From Patescibacteria group bacterium (GTDB taxonomy: Bacteria > Patescibacteria > Paceibacteria > UBA6257 > 2-01-FULL-56-20), in the NCBI GenBank assembly GCA_018971305.1, contig JAGXBC010000005.1, positions 1 to 48,209 on the forward strand: a stretch of 48,209 nt of DNA, given 5' to 3'. The position numbers were made by a program, and so were the translations under genes. Each line of letters starts with the position of its first letter. The first letter of the stretch is position 1. Shown piece by piece: positions 41,301 to 48,209 of the stretch. The notes under the pieces were generated by a model that saw nothing but the letters and a program-made list of their open reading frames with translations, ran no database searches and had not been told where the DNA came from.

Positions 41301-41738
41301 TCACCAGTTTATCCTTCCTTCTCCATTCACACTCACGCTAAACCCTCCCGTGTTGTTATAAAAAGCCATGGTTCCGGAAACATTGGAGCTGCCGTTAATG
41401 GCGCTGAAAACTATCTCTGACGGCCCGCTCAGGGAAATTCCGCCAGCCCTATTGAAGACCTCGTCAAAATCCGCGTTGCGCGCGGCATAAGAGTTCCCCT
41501 GGAAAACAGTATAGCTGGCGTCCGTAATATAAAGTCCGTGGTTAGCCTGATTATAATTATCAAGCGCCAAGCTTCTTGCCCGATGAAGCAGATTAACAAT
41601 GGAATCACGCTCGGAAACCAAAACCTGGCTGGCATAGAACTGATAGCCTATTTGCAAAACGTAACCGAATATTATTGCAAGCAAAGCTATCACAACCACC
41701 AATTCAATAAGCGTAAATCCCCTTTCGTTGGTCATCAA
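41301..41738 (-). CDS. GspH/FimT-like pseudopilin
   Basis: A 145-residue pseudopilin with prepilin site NERG|FTLIELVVVIALLAIIFGYVLQ (Glu at +5) and the early QVLVSERDSIVNLLHRARSLAL helix typical of GspH/FimT types. The C-terminal domain is small and Gly/Ser/Asn-rich. It follows pilC by 9 nt. Confidence 0.88.
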   Translation of the reverse strand: MMTNERGFTLIELVVVIALLAIIFGYVLQIGYQFYASQVLVSERDSIVNLLHRARSLALDNYNQANHGLYITDASYTVFQGNSYAARNADFDEVFNRAGGISLSGPSEIVFSAINGSSNVSGTMAFYNNTGGFSVSVNGEGRINW

Positions 41739-41747
41739 TAAATAGTT

Positions 41748-42824
41748 TTAGCTGACTCCCTGGGTAATAGTATAGATAGGCGTGATGATGGAAACAGCTA
41801 CAAAACCAACAATAAGACCCATAAGCAGAAGCAAGAGCGGCTCTATAAGTGCAGTCAGATTTTGGATTTTGAGTTCGGCTTCCTCGCGGTAATAGTCGGC
41901 GAGATAAGACAAGTTGTCCTCCAAATTTCCGGTATTCTCTCCTATCTCAATAAGTCCGGACAAGAGCATGGGAAAAATCGCTTTATGCACGGAAAGATAT
42001 TGGGCCAGCTGCTCGCCCTTTTTTATCTCGCTGGCGGCTTTATTCAGCGAGCTCTGGTAGACAAGATTACCGAAAGTGTCGGCGGTGATATTCACCGCTT
42101 CAACTATTTTAATCCCACCCCGCAAGAGCACAGCAAGAATCCTTGTGAAATTGGCCATATTAACATCCACGATAAGCGGAGAAAATACAGGCAGAAAGAG
42201 CAACAGTCTGTCAAAGAGATAATGGACCGGACGCACGAGAAAAAGAAGTTTAATGCCGATAAAAAATATTATAATGCCTACAATTAGGTACACACCGTTA
42301 GCTATCAAAAATTCCGATGTGGCTATCAGTATGCGCGTGGTAATCGGCAGTTGTACGTGCAAACCCGTAAATATCGGCAAAATTTTGGGGAATGCGAAAA
42401 ACACGAGAAATGAAGTAAGGGCCACGGTGGCCATCATAACTATTATCGGATAGATCATGGCTGAACGTATTTTATTCTTCAAATCGTTGGACTTCTTAAG
42501 TTCGTCCGAAAGATAAGAAAGGTTGGTGGCCAAAGTTCCGCTTGTCTCGCCAACGCGGACGATGTTGACAAAAAATTTATCAAAGACATCGGAAAAATTC
42601 GCCAAACTGTTCGCCAAAAATTGCCCGTTAGATACGTCCGTGCTTATCTTATCTATTATGGAAGCCAGGTATCTTGAGGATGTTTGCTTGCGTATCATTT
42701 TCAATCCTTCCAAAATCGGCAGGCCTGCTTTAATAACTATAGAAAGATGCCGGGCAAAATTAATCTTGTCCTGGATGGAGACGGTGTGAAACAGCCTTCG
42801 GAATAAGATCGGACTATTACTCAT
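41748..42824 (-). CDS. pilC: Type IV pilus inner-membrane platform protein PilC
   Basis: A 358-residue GspF/PilC protein with two homologous cytoplasmic domains, each followed by hydrophobic spans. Domain 1 has FARHLSIVIKAGLPILEGLKMI; domain 2 has FTRILAVLLRGGIKIVEAVNI and later GLIEIGENTGNLEDNLSYLADYYREEAE. The C-terminal LIEPLLLLLMGLIVGFVAVSIITPIYTI is the last span. It anchors the assembly ATPase and overlaps pilB by 8 nt. Confidence 0.94.
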   Translation of the reverse strand: MSNSPILFRRLFHTVSIQDKINFARHLSIVIKAGLPILEGLKMIRKQTSSRYLASIIDKISTDVSNGQFLANSLANFSDVFDKFFVNIVRVGETSGTLATNLSYLSDELKKSNDLKNKIRSAMIYPIIVMMATVALTSFLVFFAFPKILPIFTGLHVQLPITTRILIATSEFLIANGVYLIVGIIIFFIGIKLLFLVRPVHYLFDRLLLFLPVFSPLIVDVNMANFTRILAVLLRGGIKIVEAVNITADTFGNLVYQSSLNKAASEIKKGEQLAQYLSVHKAIFPMLLSGLIEIGENTGNLEDNLSYLADYYREEAELKIQNLTALIEPLLLLLMGLIVGFVAVSIITPIYTITQGVS

Positions 42825-44052
42825 GGATTATCCTTAAAATTTCTTCTATGGACGTCTGACCCTTCAGGGCTTTCTCCACTCCGTCCTTAATCATAGTCGT
42901 CATGCCATTCTTAACGGCAGCTTCTTTTATTTGACCGGCGTTACCCCTCGTCATAATAAGCTGCCTCACTTCATCGTTAACCTCCAATACCTCGCGGATG
43001 CCCATTCTGCCCCTATAGCCAGTGTTGCCGCATTCATCGCAGCCCTTCGGGGCGTAGAAAACGCGGTCACTTTCCCCTATCTCGGGAATAAGCTCGGCAA
43101 CGCTTTTCGCTTCGCTTACCGAGAGAACCTTTTTTATTTTGCATTTTTGGCAAAGCGTTCGCACCAAGCGCTGGCCGATAGCGATGTTTACGGTTGAAGC
43201 AACAAGGAACGGTGGCACACCCATGTCCATCAGACGCGGGAATGTTGTCGCCGCATCGTTCGTGTGTAAAGTGGAAAGCACGAGATGGCCCGTTAGCGCC
43301 GCCTGCACCGAGATACCCGCAGTCTCCGTGTCTCTAATTTCTCCGACCATAATAACGTTCGGGTCTTGGCGGAGGATGGAACGCAGGCCGTTCGCGAACG
43401 TAAGCCCCGCAGTTTCGTTTATCTGTATCTGCGTTGTTCCCTCCAAGGAATATTCTATCGGGTCTTCAATTGTGATAATTGAAGCTGTGGAGCTATTTAA
43501 TCGTTTTAAAATCGTATAAAGCGTAGTGGTTTTCCCGGAACCGGTCGGACCGTTAGCAAGAATCATGCCGTAGGGCTTATCTATGGCCGCTTCTATCTTT
43601 TTAAGATCCACGTCTTGAAAACCAAGGTCTTCAAGTCCGAAATTTTGCGTCTCGGCAAGCACGCGCATAATGGCGTTCTCGCCGTAATATGTGGGCATAA
43701 CGGAAACACGCACGTCTACGTCTCCGAAATCCTCGATCTTCACTTTCAGGCGTCCGTCCTGTGGCAGAAAATGTTCGTCGGTGCGCAGACCGGAGAGAAC
43801 CTTGATGCGAGATATGACCTCCTGGTTCAATTCTTCACTGATAACTAATTTTTGGAATACATCTTGAAGAAGTCCGTCAATTCTGAAGCGCAAACGCGTC
43901 CCCTTTTTGGTAGGTTCTATGTGAATGTCCGATGCCTTGGTGCTGTAGGCATATTCCACGAGCAAGTCCACAAGATTAATAACGGAAATCTTCTCAAACG
44001 GCTGAACAAGCTGGGTTTCAATAAAAGATCTCAACGATTTGATATCGCGCAT
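42817..44052 (-). CDS. pilB: Type IV pilus assembly ATPase PilB, short form
   Basis: A 411-residue GspE/PilB ATPase that drives pilus extension. KASDIHIEPTKKGTRLRFRIDG (near 40) is the N2 domain, Walker A GPTGSGKTTTLY near 167, Asp box IITIEDPIEYSLEG, Walker B VGEIRDTETA, and His box LSTLHTNDAATTFPRL. The zinc site is CQKCKIKK with CDECGNTGYRGR. The N1 (MshEN) domain of about 150 residues is absent. TATAAT (44064-44059) lies 6 nt before the ATG, so the start point would be the ATG itself. It heads the pilus operon; no pilT, pilM-Q or prepilin peptidase gene is in the window. Confidence 0.94.
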   Translation of the reverse strand: MRDIKSLRSFIETQLVQPFEKISVINLVDLLVEYAYSTKASDIHIEPTKKGTRLRFRIDGLLQDVFQKLVISEELNQEVISRIKVLSGLRTDEHFLPQDGRLKVKIEDFGDVDVRVSVMPTYYGENAIMRVLAETQNFGLEDLGFQDVDLKKIEAAIDKPYGMILANGPTGSGKTTTLYTILKRLNSSTASIITIEDPIEYSLEGTTQIQINETAGLTFANGLRSILRQDPNVIMVGEIRDTETAGISVQAALTGHLVLSTLHTNDAATTFPRLMDMGVPPFLVASTVNIAIGQRLVRTLCQKCKIKKVLSVSEAKSVAELIPEIGESDRVFYAPKGCDECGNTGYRGRMGIREVLEVNDEVRQLIMTRGNAGQIKEAAVKNGMTTMIKDGVEKALKGQTSIEEILRIIHE

Positions 44053-44058
44053 AATTTT

Positions 44059-44064
44059 ATTATA
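44059..44064 (-). promoter_or_regulatory. -10 box of the pilus operon
   Basis: Perfect TATAAT on the minus strand, 6 nt before the pilB ATG. No clear -35 hexamer is seen. Confidence 0.5.
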
Positions 44065-44098
44065 TCATACTAAAGCAGTTTTATTGGATAAAATCTCT

Positions 44099-44169
44099 TG
44101 CCGGATCATCTAATGGTAGGATAATGGACTCTGAATCCATTCATCTTGGTTCGAATCCAAGTCCGGCAG
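44099..44169 (+). tRNA. tRNA-Gln (CUG)
   Basis: A 71-nt cloverleaf. The 7-bp acceptor pairs TGCCGGA with TCCGGCA; D-arm ATCT/GGAT, anticodon stem ATGGA/TCCAT with loop CTCTGAA (anticodon CUG), variable loop TCAT, T-arm CTTGG/CCAAG with loop TTCGAAT. The first pair U1-A72 and discriminator G73 are glutamine identity features. CCA is not encoded (CTA follows). It marks the left side of the accessory region. Confidence 0.93.
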
Positions 44170-44171
44170 CT

Positions 44172-44232
44172 ACGAGAGGCGCAGTATCGAGGGTGATGCG
44201 AGAGCATCAAATCCTCGCCGAACTGCACTCGT
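44172..44232 (+). other. Structured RNA hairpin downstream of tRNA-Gln
   Basis: Nested inverted repeats on one axis: ACGAG/CTCGT outside, GCAGT/ACTGC, GAGG/CCTC, and GATGC/GCATC closing a GAGA tetraloop. It starts 2 nt after the tRNA and would lie in the same transcript, before the terminator at 44281. No coding sequence fits. A small stable RNA, a processing signal or a mobile-element end are possible. Confidence 0.6.
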
Positions 44233-44280
44233 TATCTCCGCACCGTAAATAGCATAACTGCTGAGCGCAGCATTCAGAAC

Positions 44281-44314
44281 AAAAACCGCCGATTACTCGG
44301 CGATTTTTGTTTTC
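44281..44314 (+). terminator. Terminator of the tRNA-Gln transcript
   Basis: GCCGA/TCGGC stem (44288-44292, 44297-44301) with A5 before and TTTTTGTTTT after. Its symmetry may also stop the convergent gene. Confidence 0.88.
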
Positions 44315-44337
44315 GATAGTGTCCCTAAAATTGGTGG

Positions 44338-46062
44338 TTAAATATTGAATGCGAGATTTTCCGGGTTGACGCCGTATTCCTTCGCCCTCTTTTTTATCTC
44401 CTCGTTCACATATGGCATCAACGATTCCGACTTAATATTCGGAAGCACATCCGCCATAAACCGCTGTATCGCGCTTTCAAATATCCGTTTTCCACGATCG
44501 TCAAGTTTTGATTCATCGAAACCAGCTTGCTGGAATTGTGTCGCATATTGTTTGTCGGCAGCAGGAATCAAATCGCTAAATATCTCGCGCATCGTCCTTC
44601 CACCTCTTGGTTGTATATCGGGATTGCGGCTCAAAACATCCATCGCGGTACCTTGCCAAACATCACGAAGGAATTTCGCCCGCACCGCATTGAAAGAGGT
44701 ATTCTTATCGCCCGCACGGCTGAACTTTTGGTTTTGATATTCGGAAGGCTCCTCGGCTGCTCCCACGCCGCTAGCGGCTTCAGCGACGAGTGGCGGTAAC
44801 GGCCTGCCCTTGAGCCACTCCGGATTTTCATCTGAGATCTTTTGAAGCAATTCTGCTATTTTCGATCCGTTCTCTTTATCCGAGTAAAAAACCATTCTAT
44901 CCAAGCGCCGAGCATCGGACTTGGTTGGTTTCTGTAGCGAGAAATCGATCATCTTGAAGTAGTAGGGAACTTTCTCGCTCTGAGCGAGTTCGGCAAATTT
45001 CTTCGCGAGTTGCGGCAATATTTCCTTCGGCGGATTCAAATAAAGCCGAACTTCGATTTTTGCCGCCTCATAGGTATAACCATCCTTGCGGTGGCTATGA
45101 AAATGCAGAAACGGATTGTTGCGCATTCCCTCTTCGCCAAGGCCATCTTGATATGAAACTGCGGATATTTCGTTGAGGTCAGGATATTTTCTATAGAGAT
45201 CTCTCAACTCCTTGCTGCTTTTCGGTCTCGGTAAAGTTTCTATAAGATCGAATGTCTTTTTAAGTGCCGGACGCTTCGCCAAAACGCGCTCCTTGTTCGC
45301 ACTCATGTTTTCCCGCCATGATCCGTAAAAACCGAGCAGTAATTCCTCGTAATCCTTAGGGTCAGCATCTTTCTCTGCCTCCATCGCCTTGGCAGTCGGT
45401 GATTCAATATCGTCGGATAGTTCTCTCGACGTGAGAAATTGATAGAACTGATTTTCGCCAACAACAAACTGCGCTTTCTCTTTTTTTCGATATTCCTCAA
45501 ATGCGGTGAATGCTGACTGCATCGATTTCACGTCAGCGACACCGTACTCTCGCTTGAGGCGGTCAAAAAGATTTTCTGGTTTCTTTTCGGTTTCAATCCC
45601 AAGGTCTTTTTTAATCGCCTGCAATTTTTCTGTAGCCGCAGCATCTGATTGTTTTCTTTTCTCTTCCTGCTGTCGGGTTCGTGCTTCAGCAACCAATTTT
45701 TTACTCTCATCCTCACCCAACGTGCCAACCGCCCGATTGCGCAAGCGTTGCAGTTTTTCTTTGATCTGAAAACCTCCCCAATATTGATCAACGCCCTGCT
45801 TTTTATACCACTCACGCTGCGATGCCACGTACGCTTCAATGTTTCCTTTATACCCCTCGGCAAGATCGAAAAACTCAGGAGATTGTTTCATCTCTTCGGG
45901 AATATTGCTCCATAACGCCCCGATTTCTTCGGTGTCGGCGGCGATCATTTTTTCTACGGGCTCTCTTTGCGGAGCTTCAAACTCTTCGGAAGCTTTCCCT
46001 TTCATGGCATCCTCGTTTTCGACGCCCGCCATCTTTTGATTTTGAGGGTTTTCGAAGCTCAT
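44338..46062 (-). CDS. Protein with a HopA1-like domain
   Basis: A 574-residue, highly charged protein with no signal peptide. Residues 1-260 are helical and rich in Glu, Lys and Gln. Residues about 290-480 resemble the HopA1 effector family: NNPFLHFHSH, EVRLYLNPPKEILPQLAKKFAEL, VPYYFKMIDF, RLDRMVFYSD, PPLVAEAASGVGAAEEPSE and SFNAVRAKFLRDVW follow the order YLNP - vPfxxK - RxDxxvlY - GvGxAEeP - SFxxxR of that family. Members include a plant-pathogen effector and the LxmY-type lyase partner of class V lanthipeptide synthetases. The C-terminal 90 residues are not recognised. Function here is unknown. It is next to a serine recombinase on the same strand, 44 nt downstream. Confidence 0.6.
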   Translation of the reverse strand: MSFENPQNQKMAGVENEDAMKGKASEEFEAPQREPVEKMIAADTEEIGALWSNIPEEMKQSPEFFDLAEGYKGNIEAYVASQREWYKKQGVDQYWGGFQIKEKLQRLRNRAVGTLGEDESKKLVAEARTRQQEEKRKQSDAAATEKLQAIKKDLGIETEKKPENLFDRLKREYGVADVKSMQSAFTAFEEYRKKEKAQFVVGENQFYQFLTSRELSDDIESPTAKAMEAEKDADPKDYEELLLGFYGSWRENMSANKERVLAKRPALKKTFDLIETLPRPKSSKELRDLYRKYPDLNEISAVSYQDGLGEEGMRNNPFLHFHSHRKDGYTYEAAKIEVRLYLNPPKEILPQLAKKFAELAQSEKVPYYFKMIDFSLQKPTKSDARRLDRMVFYSDKENGSKIAELLQKISDENPEWLKGRPLPPLVAEAASGVGAAEEPSEYQNQKFSRAGDKNTSFNAVRAKFLRDVWQGTAMDVLSRNPDIQPRGGRTMREIFSDLIPAADKQYATQFQQAGFDESKLDDRGKRIFESAIQRFMADVLPNIKSESLMPYVNEEIKKRAKEYGVNPENLAFNI

Positions 46063-46106
46063 ATTATTGAAATCATTTTATCAATTTTGAGACATTTAGT
46101 AAAGCT

Positions 46107-47444
46107 CTACCGGACAATTTTTATAACCTTATTTGCGATTACAAGTTTGTCCTTCAACATCCCCAGTAACTCGCGCTTCTCCGTCGGTGTCCCTTCGTTG
46201 AGGACATACGTTGCGTAACTTCTCGCATTAAATTCAATTTCTTGCTGCACCGCTTTTTTCTGCCCGAGGAAAACTTTAGTGAATTTGCCGATCCGATGCA
46301 TTTCTTCGTCGAACCGTTTTCTGATATCGGTCTCGTTGATATCCATCTGACCAATAATTTCGATGAGTTGTTTGATCAGTTCTTCCTCGCGCAGATACTG
46401 ATTTTTGCAATGGAGGTTTTTTGAGCGACTGCACCCGTAGTAAACGTAGCGCACGGTCTGTCCGGTAGTTTTCAGTGTTTTGAATTTTTCCTCGGCGGTG
46501 ATGCCGGAACCGCAGAGGCCGCACGTCATCAATTTCGTGAAGGCGAATTCCTTACTCTCACCGCGGACGATTTTGTCGCGCTTGATCCATTCCTGCGCTT
46601 TTTCATAAACCTCTCGTGTGATAAGCGGCTGGTGTTTTCCCGTGTACCAGTTCCCGCTTCCGGCGGGATATTCATATACGCCGTAATAAAATGTCGTTTC
46701 AAGTAACCGATAAATATTCCCAAGCGTGAGCGGCTTGTTACTCGTTACGCTCCGGAAATTCATGTCGAACTTGAGCCAGTGATAAAGTTTACGGCCAGAC
46801 CAATGTTCGTAGGCGACTTTTTCAAACATCTGCTTTACGATGGGCGCACGCTCAGGGTCGACAAGCACGTGGCCCTTTCTATCCATACGTTTCTCGTTCA
46901 GATATCCGGTCGGCGCAGGTGCGGGCCAGAGGCCCATCTCGCAGCGCATCCGAAGGCCGCGCTTCACGTTCACGCTTTTCTGGTCGTTTTCCAGTTTCCC
47001 TTGAGCGCCAAGAATCATAAGCAAGAACTTCTCGCTTGGCGAATTTGTAAATCGTTGGCCGAAGGTTCGTACCTCGATCAATAATTTCTGATCCATGAGA
47101 TCAACGAGCGACCCTAAGTCCCCCGCGTTGCGACTCAACCTGTCCGGTGCCCAAGTAAGTATTCCCGTATATCTGCCACTGCGGAGGTCCTTAATAATTT
47201 CATTGAAGACGGGCCGCTGGCCGGAATCCTTCGCGGAGTGTGACTCGCGCCGGATGTCGACAATCTCCAGCCCGTCGCGCTCGGCGATCTGCAGCATCTC
47301 CTTCACTTGGCTGTCTATGCTCAAGGCTTGCTTCTCGTCCTGCTCGGTGCTTTTCCTTGCATACAGCACGTATTTGACCTTTATCTCTGCCGGGATTGCT
47401 GCGGGGGCTCCCGGTCCCTTGGCCCCCATGGTTTGGATAGTCAT
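46107..47444 (-). CDS. Large serine recombinase
   Basis: About 445 residues. The resolvase domain begins KYVLYARKSTEQDEKQALSIDSQ, with nucleophile Ser near residue 32, then SGQRPVFNEIIKDL and LTWAPDRLSRNAGDLG. The recombinase domain (GLWPAPAPTGYLN, DPERAPIVKQMFE) and a zinc ribbon (CGLCGSGITAEEK ... YYGCSRSKNLHCKNQYL, about residues 310-355) follow, then a coiled-coil tail. The start is uncertain: ATG at 47444 or 47429 is preferred, because the longer frame to 47534 runs into the repeat array. Such enzymes integrate and excise mobile elements. No tyrosine integrase or excision factor is seen. Confidence 0.88.
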   Translation of the reverse strand: MTIQTMGAKGPGAPAAIPAEIKVKYVLYARKSTEQDEKQALSIDSQVKEMLQIAERDGLEIVDIRRESHSAKDSGQRPVFNEIIKDLRSGRYTGILTWAPDRLSRNAGDLGSLVDLMDQKLLIEVRTFGQRFTNSPSEKFLLMILGAQGKLENDQKSVNVKRGLRMRCEMGLWPAPAPTGYLNEKRMDRKGHVLVDPERAPIVKQMFEKVAYEHWSGRKLYHWLKFDMNFRSVTSNKPLTLGNIYRLLETTFYYGVYEYPAGSGNWYTGKHQPLITREVYEKAQEWIKRDKIVRGESKEFAFTKLMTCGLCGSGITAEEKFKTLKTTGQTVRYVYYGCSRSKNLHCKNQYLREEELIKQLIEIIGQMDINETDIRKRFDEEMHRIGKFTKVFLGQKKAVQQEIEFNARSYATYVLNEGTPTEKRELLGMLKDKLVIANKVIKIVR

Positions 47445-47516
47445 ACCCAAAGGGAGCCGCCGATCCCCGAGGAAGTCCAGACCCTCGCTACAAGGCCACG
47501 AAGCTCCCGATAAGGC

Positions 47517-48050
47517 AAATGAGACACGGCGCAATACCCCTTAAAAGTGTCTCATTTATCTCATTTGCCCAAAAACCCCTTATTTTATAGGCATCGATTT
47601 TTCCAAATGAGACACCGATCTGTCCCACCGAGACACTCGTTTTTGTGTCTCAAGTTTTCCATTTCGGACACGTCCGAAATGGCCTTCCAGTGTCCGATTT
47701 ATCCGAAATGGCCCTCGTGGAACACCCGAAATGGAACACGAAAACACGCCCCATTGAGTCCCATTTGTTCTATTTGGCACGGCGGAATGGCGCACGAAAA
47801 AGTGCCTATGCCGTGTGCCATTTGTGCCATTTTCCCTCAAAATGTTACACGTCAAAGCTGTGTAACATTTGTAACATTTTGGAGCGTTGCATTAGAGATG
47901 TTGCATTTCGGATCCCCTAAAAATCCTTATTTTTCAAGCCCTAGTCAGTTACCCCGTCCCGAAAGCGTCGTTTCCCAAATGTTACACATCGCGCTGCATT
48001 TGTTGCATGTTGCATTTTGGACAGCGTCCGAAATCCCCTTTTTATAGTGT
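47517..48050. repeat. Array of palindromic and tandem 9-nt words with changing cores
   Basis: A gene-free 0.53-kb stretch. The basic unit is TGTxyzATT, often doubled in tandem: xyz is CTC at 47548 and 47557, CCG at 47691 and 47700, GCC at 47814 and 47823, AAC at 47861 and 47870. TTGCAT words fill 47886-48018. Inverted copies of the same word face each other: AAATGAGACAC at 47518 and 47605, AATGTTACAC at 47841, and a perfect 11-2-11 palindrome CCATTTCGGAC/GTCCGAAATGG (47659-47682). Each local cluster uses one word. Blocks of C4TTATTTT-like sequence recur at 47577, 47926 and 48036. A 166-codon open frame crosses it but looks like a by-product. Confidence 0.75.
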
Positions 48051-48068
48051 CTAAAATGTCGGGTAATG
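48044..48068. repeat. Possible left end of the IS1595-like element
   Basis: ATAGTGTCTAAAAT followed by GTCGGGTAATG lies 28 nt before the transposase start. A similar sequence in the same orientation (ATAGTGTCCCTAAAAT then TGGTGGTTAA) occurs at 44316-44341, beside the tRNA-Gln terminator. It may be an IS terminal repeat. Confidence 0.4.
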
Positions 48069-48095
48069 TAAGTCAGATGGTACAGCTTCGCTATC

Positions 48096-48209
48096 ATGAA
48101 AAGCATGTACCACATCAATCAAATACCGTCGGAGCGGCAAATCAAGAAATTCATTCGCCGTACTGTGTTCGGGAAGAACGTGTTCTGTCCCGTGTGCCGG
48201 TCTCGAAAG
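48096..48209 (+). CDS. IS1595-like transposase, N-terminal fragment
   Basis: The last 114 bases encode 38 residues, MKSMYHINQIPSERQIKKFI through VFCPVCRSRK, and run off the window edge. A basic helical start followed by an F-CPxCxS-type zinc knuckle is typical of IS1595-family (zinc-ribbon) transposases. The catalytic DDE part is outside the window, so the family call is provisional. It lies right after the repeat array. Confidence 0.6.
   Translation, partial: MKSMYHINQIPSERQIKKFIRRTVFGKNVFCPVCRSRK

Noticed and set aside
46107..47444. Diversity-generating retroelement or reverse transcriptase near the recombinase
   Set aside because: No reverse transcriptase motifs or template/variable repeat pair are present in the window.
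47445..47534. Longer N-terminus for the serine recombinase
   Set aside because: The extra 30 codons have no resolvase similarity and reach a GAGACAC word of the repeat array; ATG at 47444 or 47429 precedes the catalytic domain.
47547..48047. 166-codon plus-strand open frame over the repeat array
   Set aside because: It reads the 9-nt words as tripeptide repeats (SHLSHL, CAICAI, VTFVTF) with no ribosome site, no family and a composition unlike the neighbours. Palindromic words in both orientations argue for DNA-level function.
47517..48050. CRISPR array
   Set aside because: Units are 9-24 nt, change sequence along the array and have no constant repeat with unique spacers; no cas genes are present.

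Overview
The window looks like a fragment of a small-genome Candidate Phyla Radiation (Patescibacteria) chromosome, most likely Parcubacteria-like. The reasons are a divergent 16S rRNA with mismatches to standard primers, pared-down versions of core enzymes (AspRS without the GAD insertion, ProRS without the INS editing domain, an RF1 without its N-terminal domain, a short DnaX), dense gene packing with 1-20 nt gaps and ATGA overlaps, and a type IV pilus cluster. The lineage call is inference. No amino-acid or nucleotide biosynthesis operons are visible.

Layout. 1-889 is the 5' part of a 16S rRNA gene on the minus strand, cut by the window edge. Its leader and tandem promoters (890-1380) are back-to-back with a leaderless rpmE. 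1699-3971 holds a soluble histidine kinase with a single-domain response regulator, a membrane protein and a second response regulator. 4124-7695 holds a truncated RF1, a zinc-ribbon protein, a Nudix hydrolase, ndk and aspS. 7813-10835 is a convergent mgtC/mgtA magnesium module. 10903-11672 is an oversized RNase P RNA. 12603-17281 holds a MazG-like protein, then an overlapping minus-strand run (pgk, inositol-phosphatase-like, Nudix, DHH phosphoesterase, viroplasmin-RNase H). 17857-20662 encodes a VirD4/TraG-like ATPase and a small partner, followed by a membrane glycosyltransferase and rplU. 23155-24723 has galT, a small membrane protein and a DUF1653 protein.

24731-33518 is a cell-shape and cell-wall block on the minus strand: ddl, D,D-carboxypeptidase, mraY, proS, mreB, mreC, mreD, mrdA. 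It covers D-Ala-D-Ala synthesis, lipid I formation, MreB-guided elongation and crosslinking or trimming. 33624-36426 has scpB/scpA downstream of a DUF4015 glycosidase-like protein, divergent from dnaX. 38343-44052 is a type IV pilus operon (pilB, pilC, then five pilin-like proteins, one fused to a beta-propeller).

From tRNA-Gln (44099) to the right edge the content becomes accessory: a structured RNA hairpin, a protein with a HopA1-like domain, a large serine recombinase, a 0.5-kb array of short palindromic and tandem 9-nt words that change word by cluster, and the start of an IS1595-like transposase. This array, the giant RNase P RNA insert and the HopA1-like protein are the best leads for something undescribed. 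A second theme is that many genes have a -10 hexamer only 6-12 nt before the start codon, which implies widespread leaderless mRNAs, while several hypothetical genes carry strong Shine-Dalgarno sequences.
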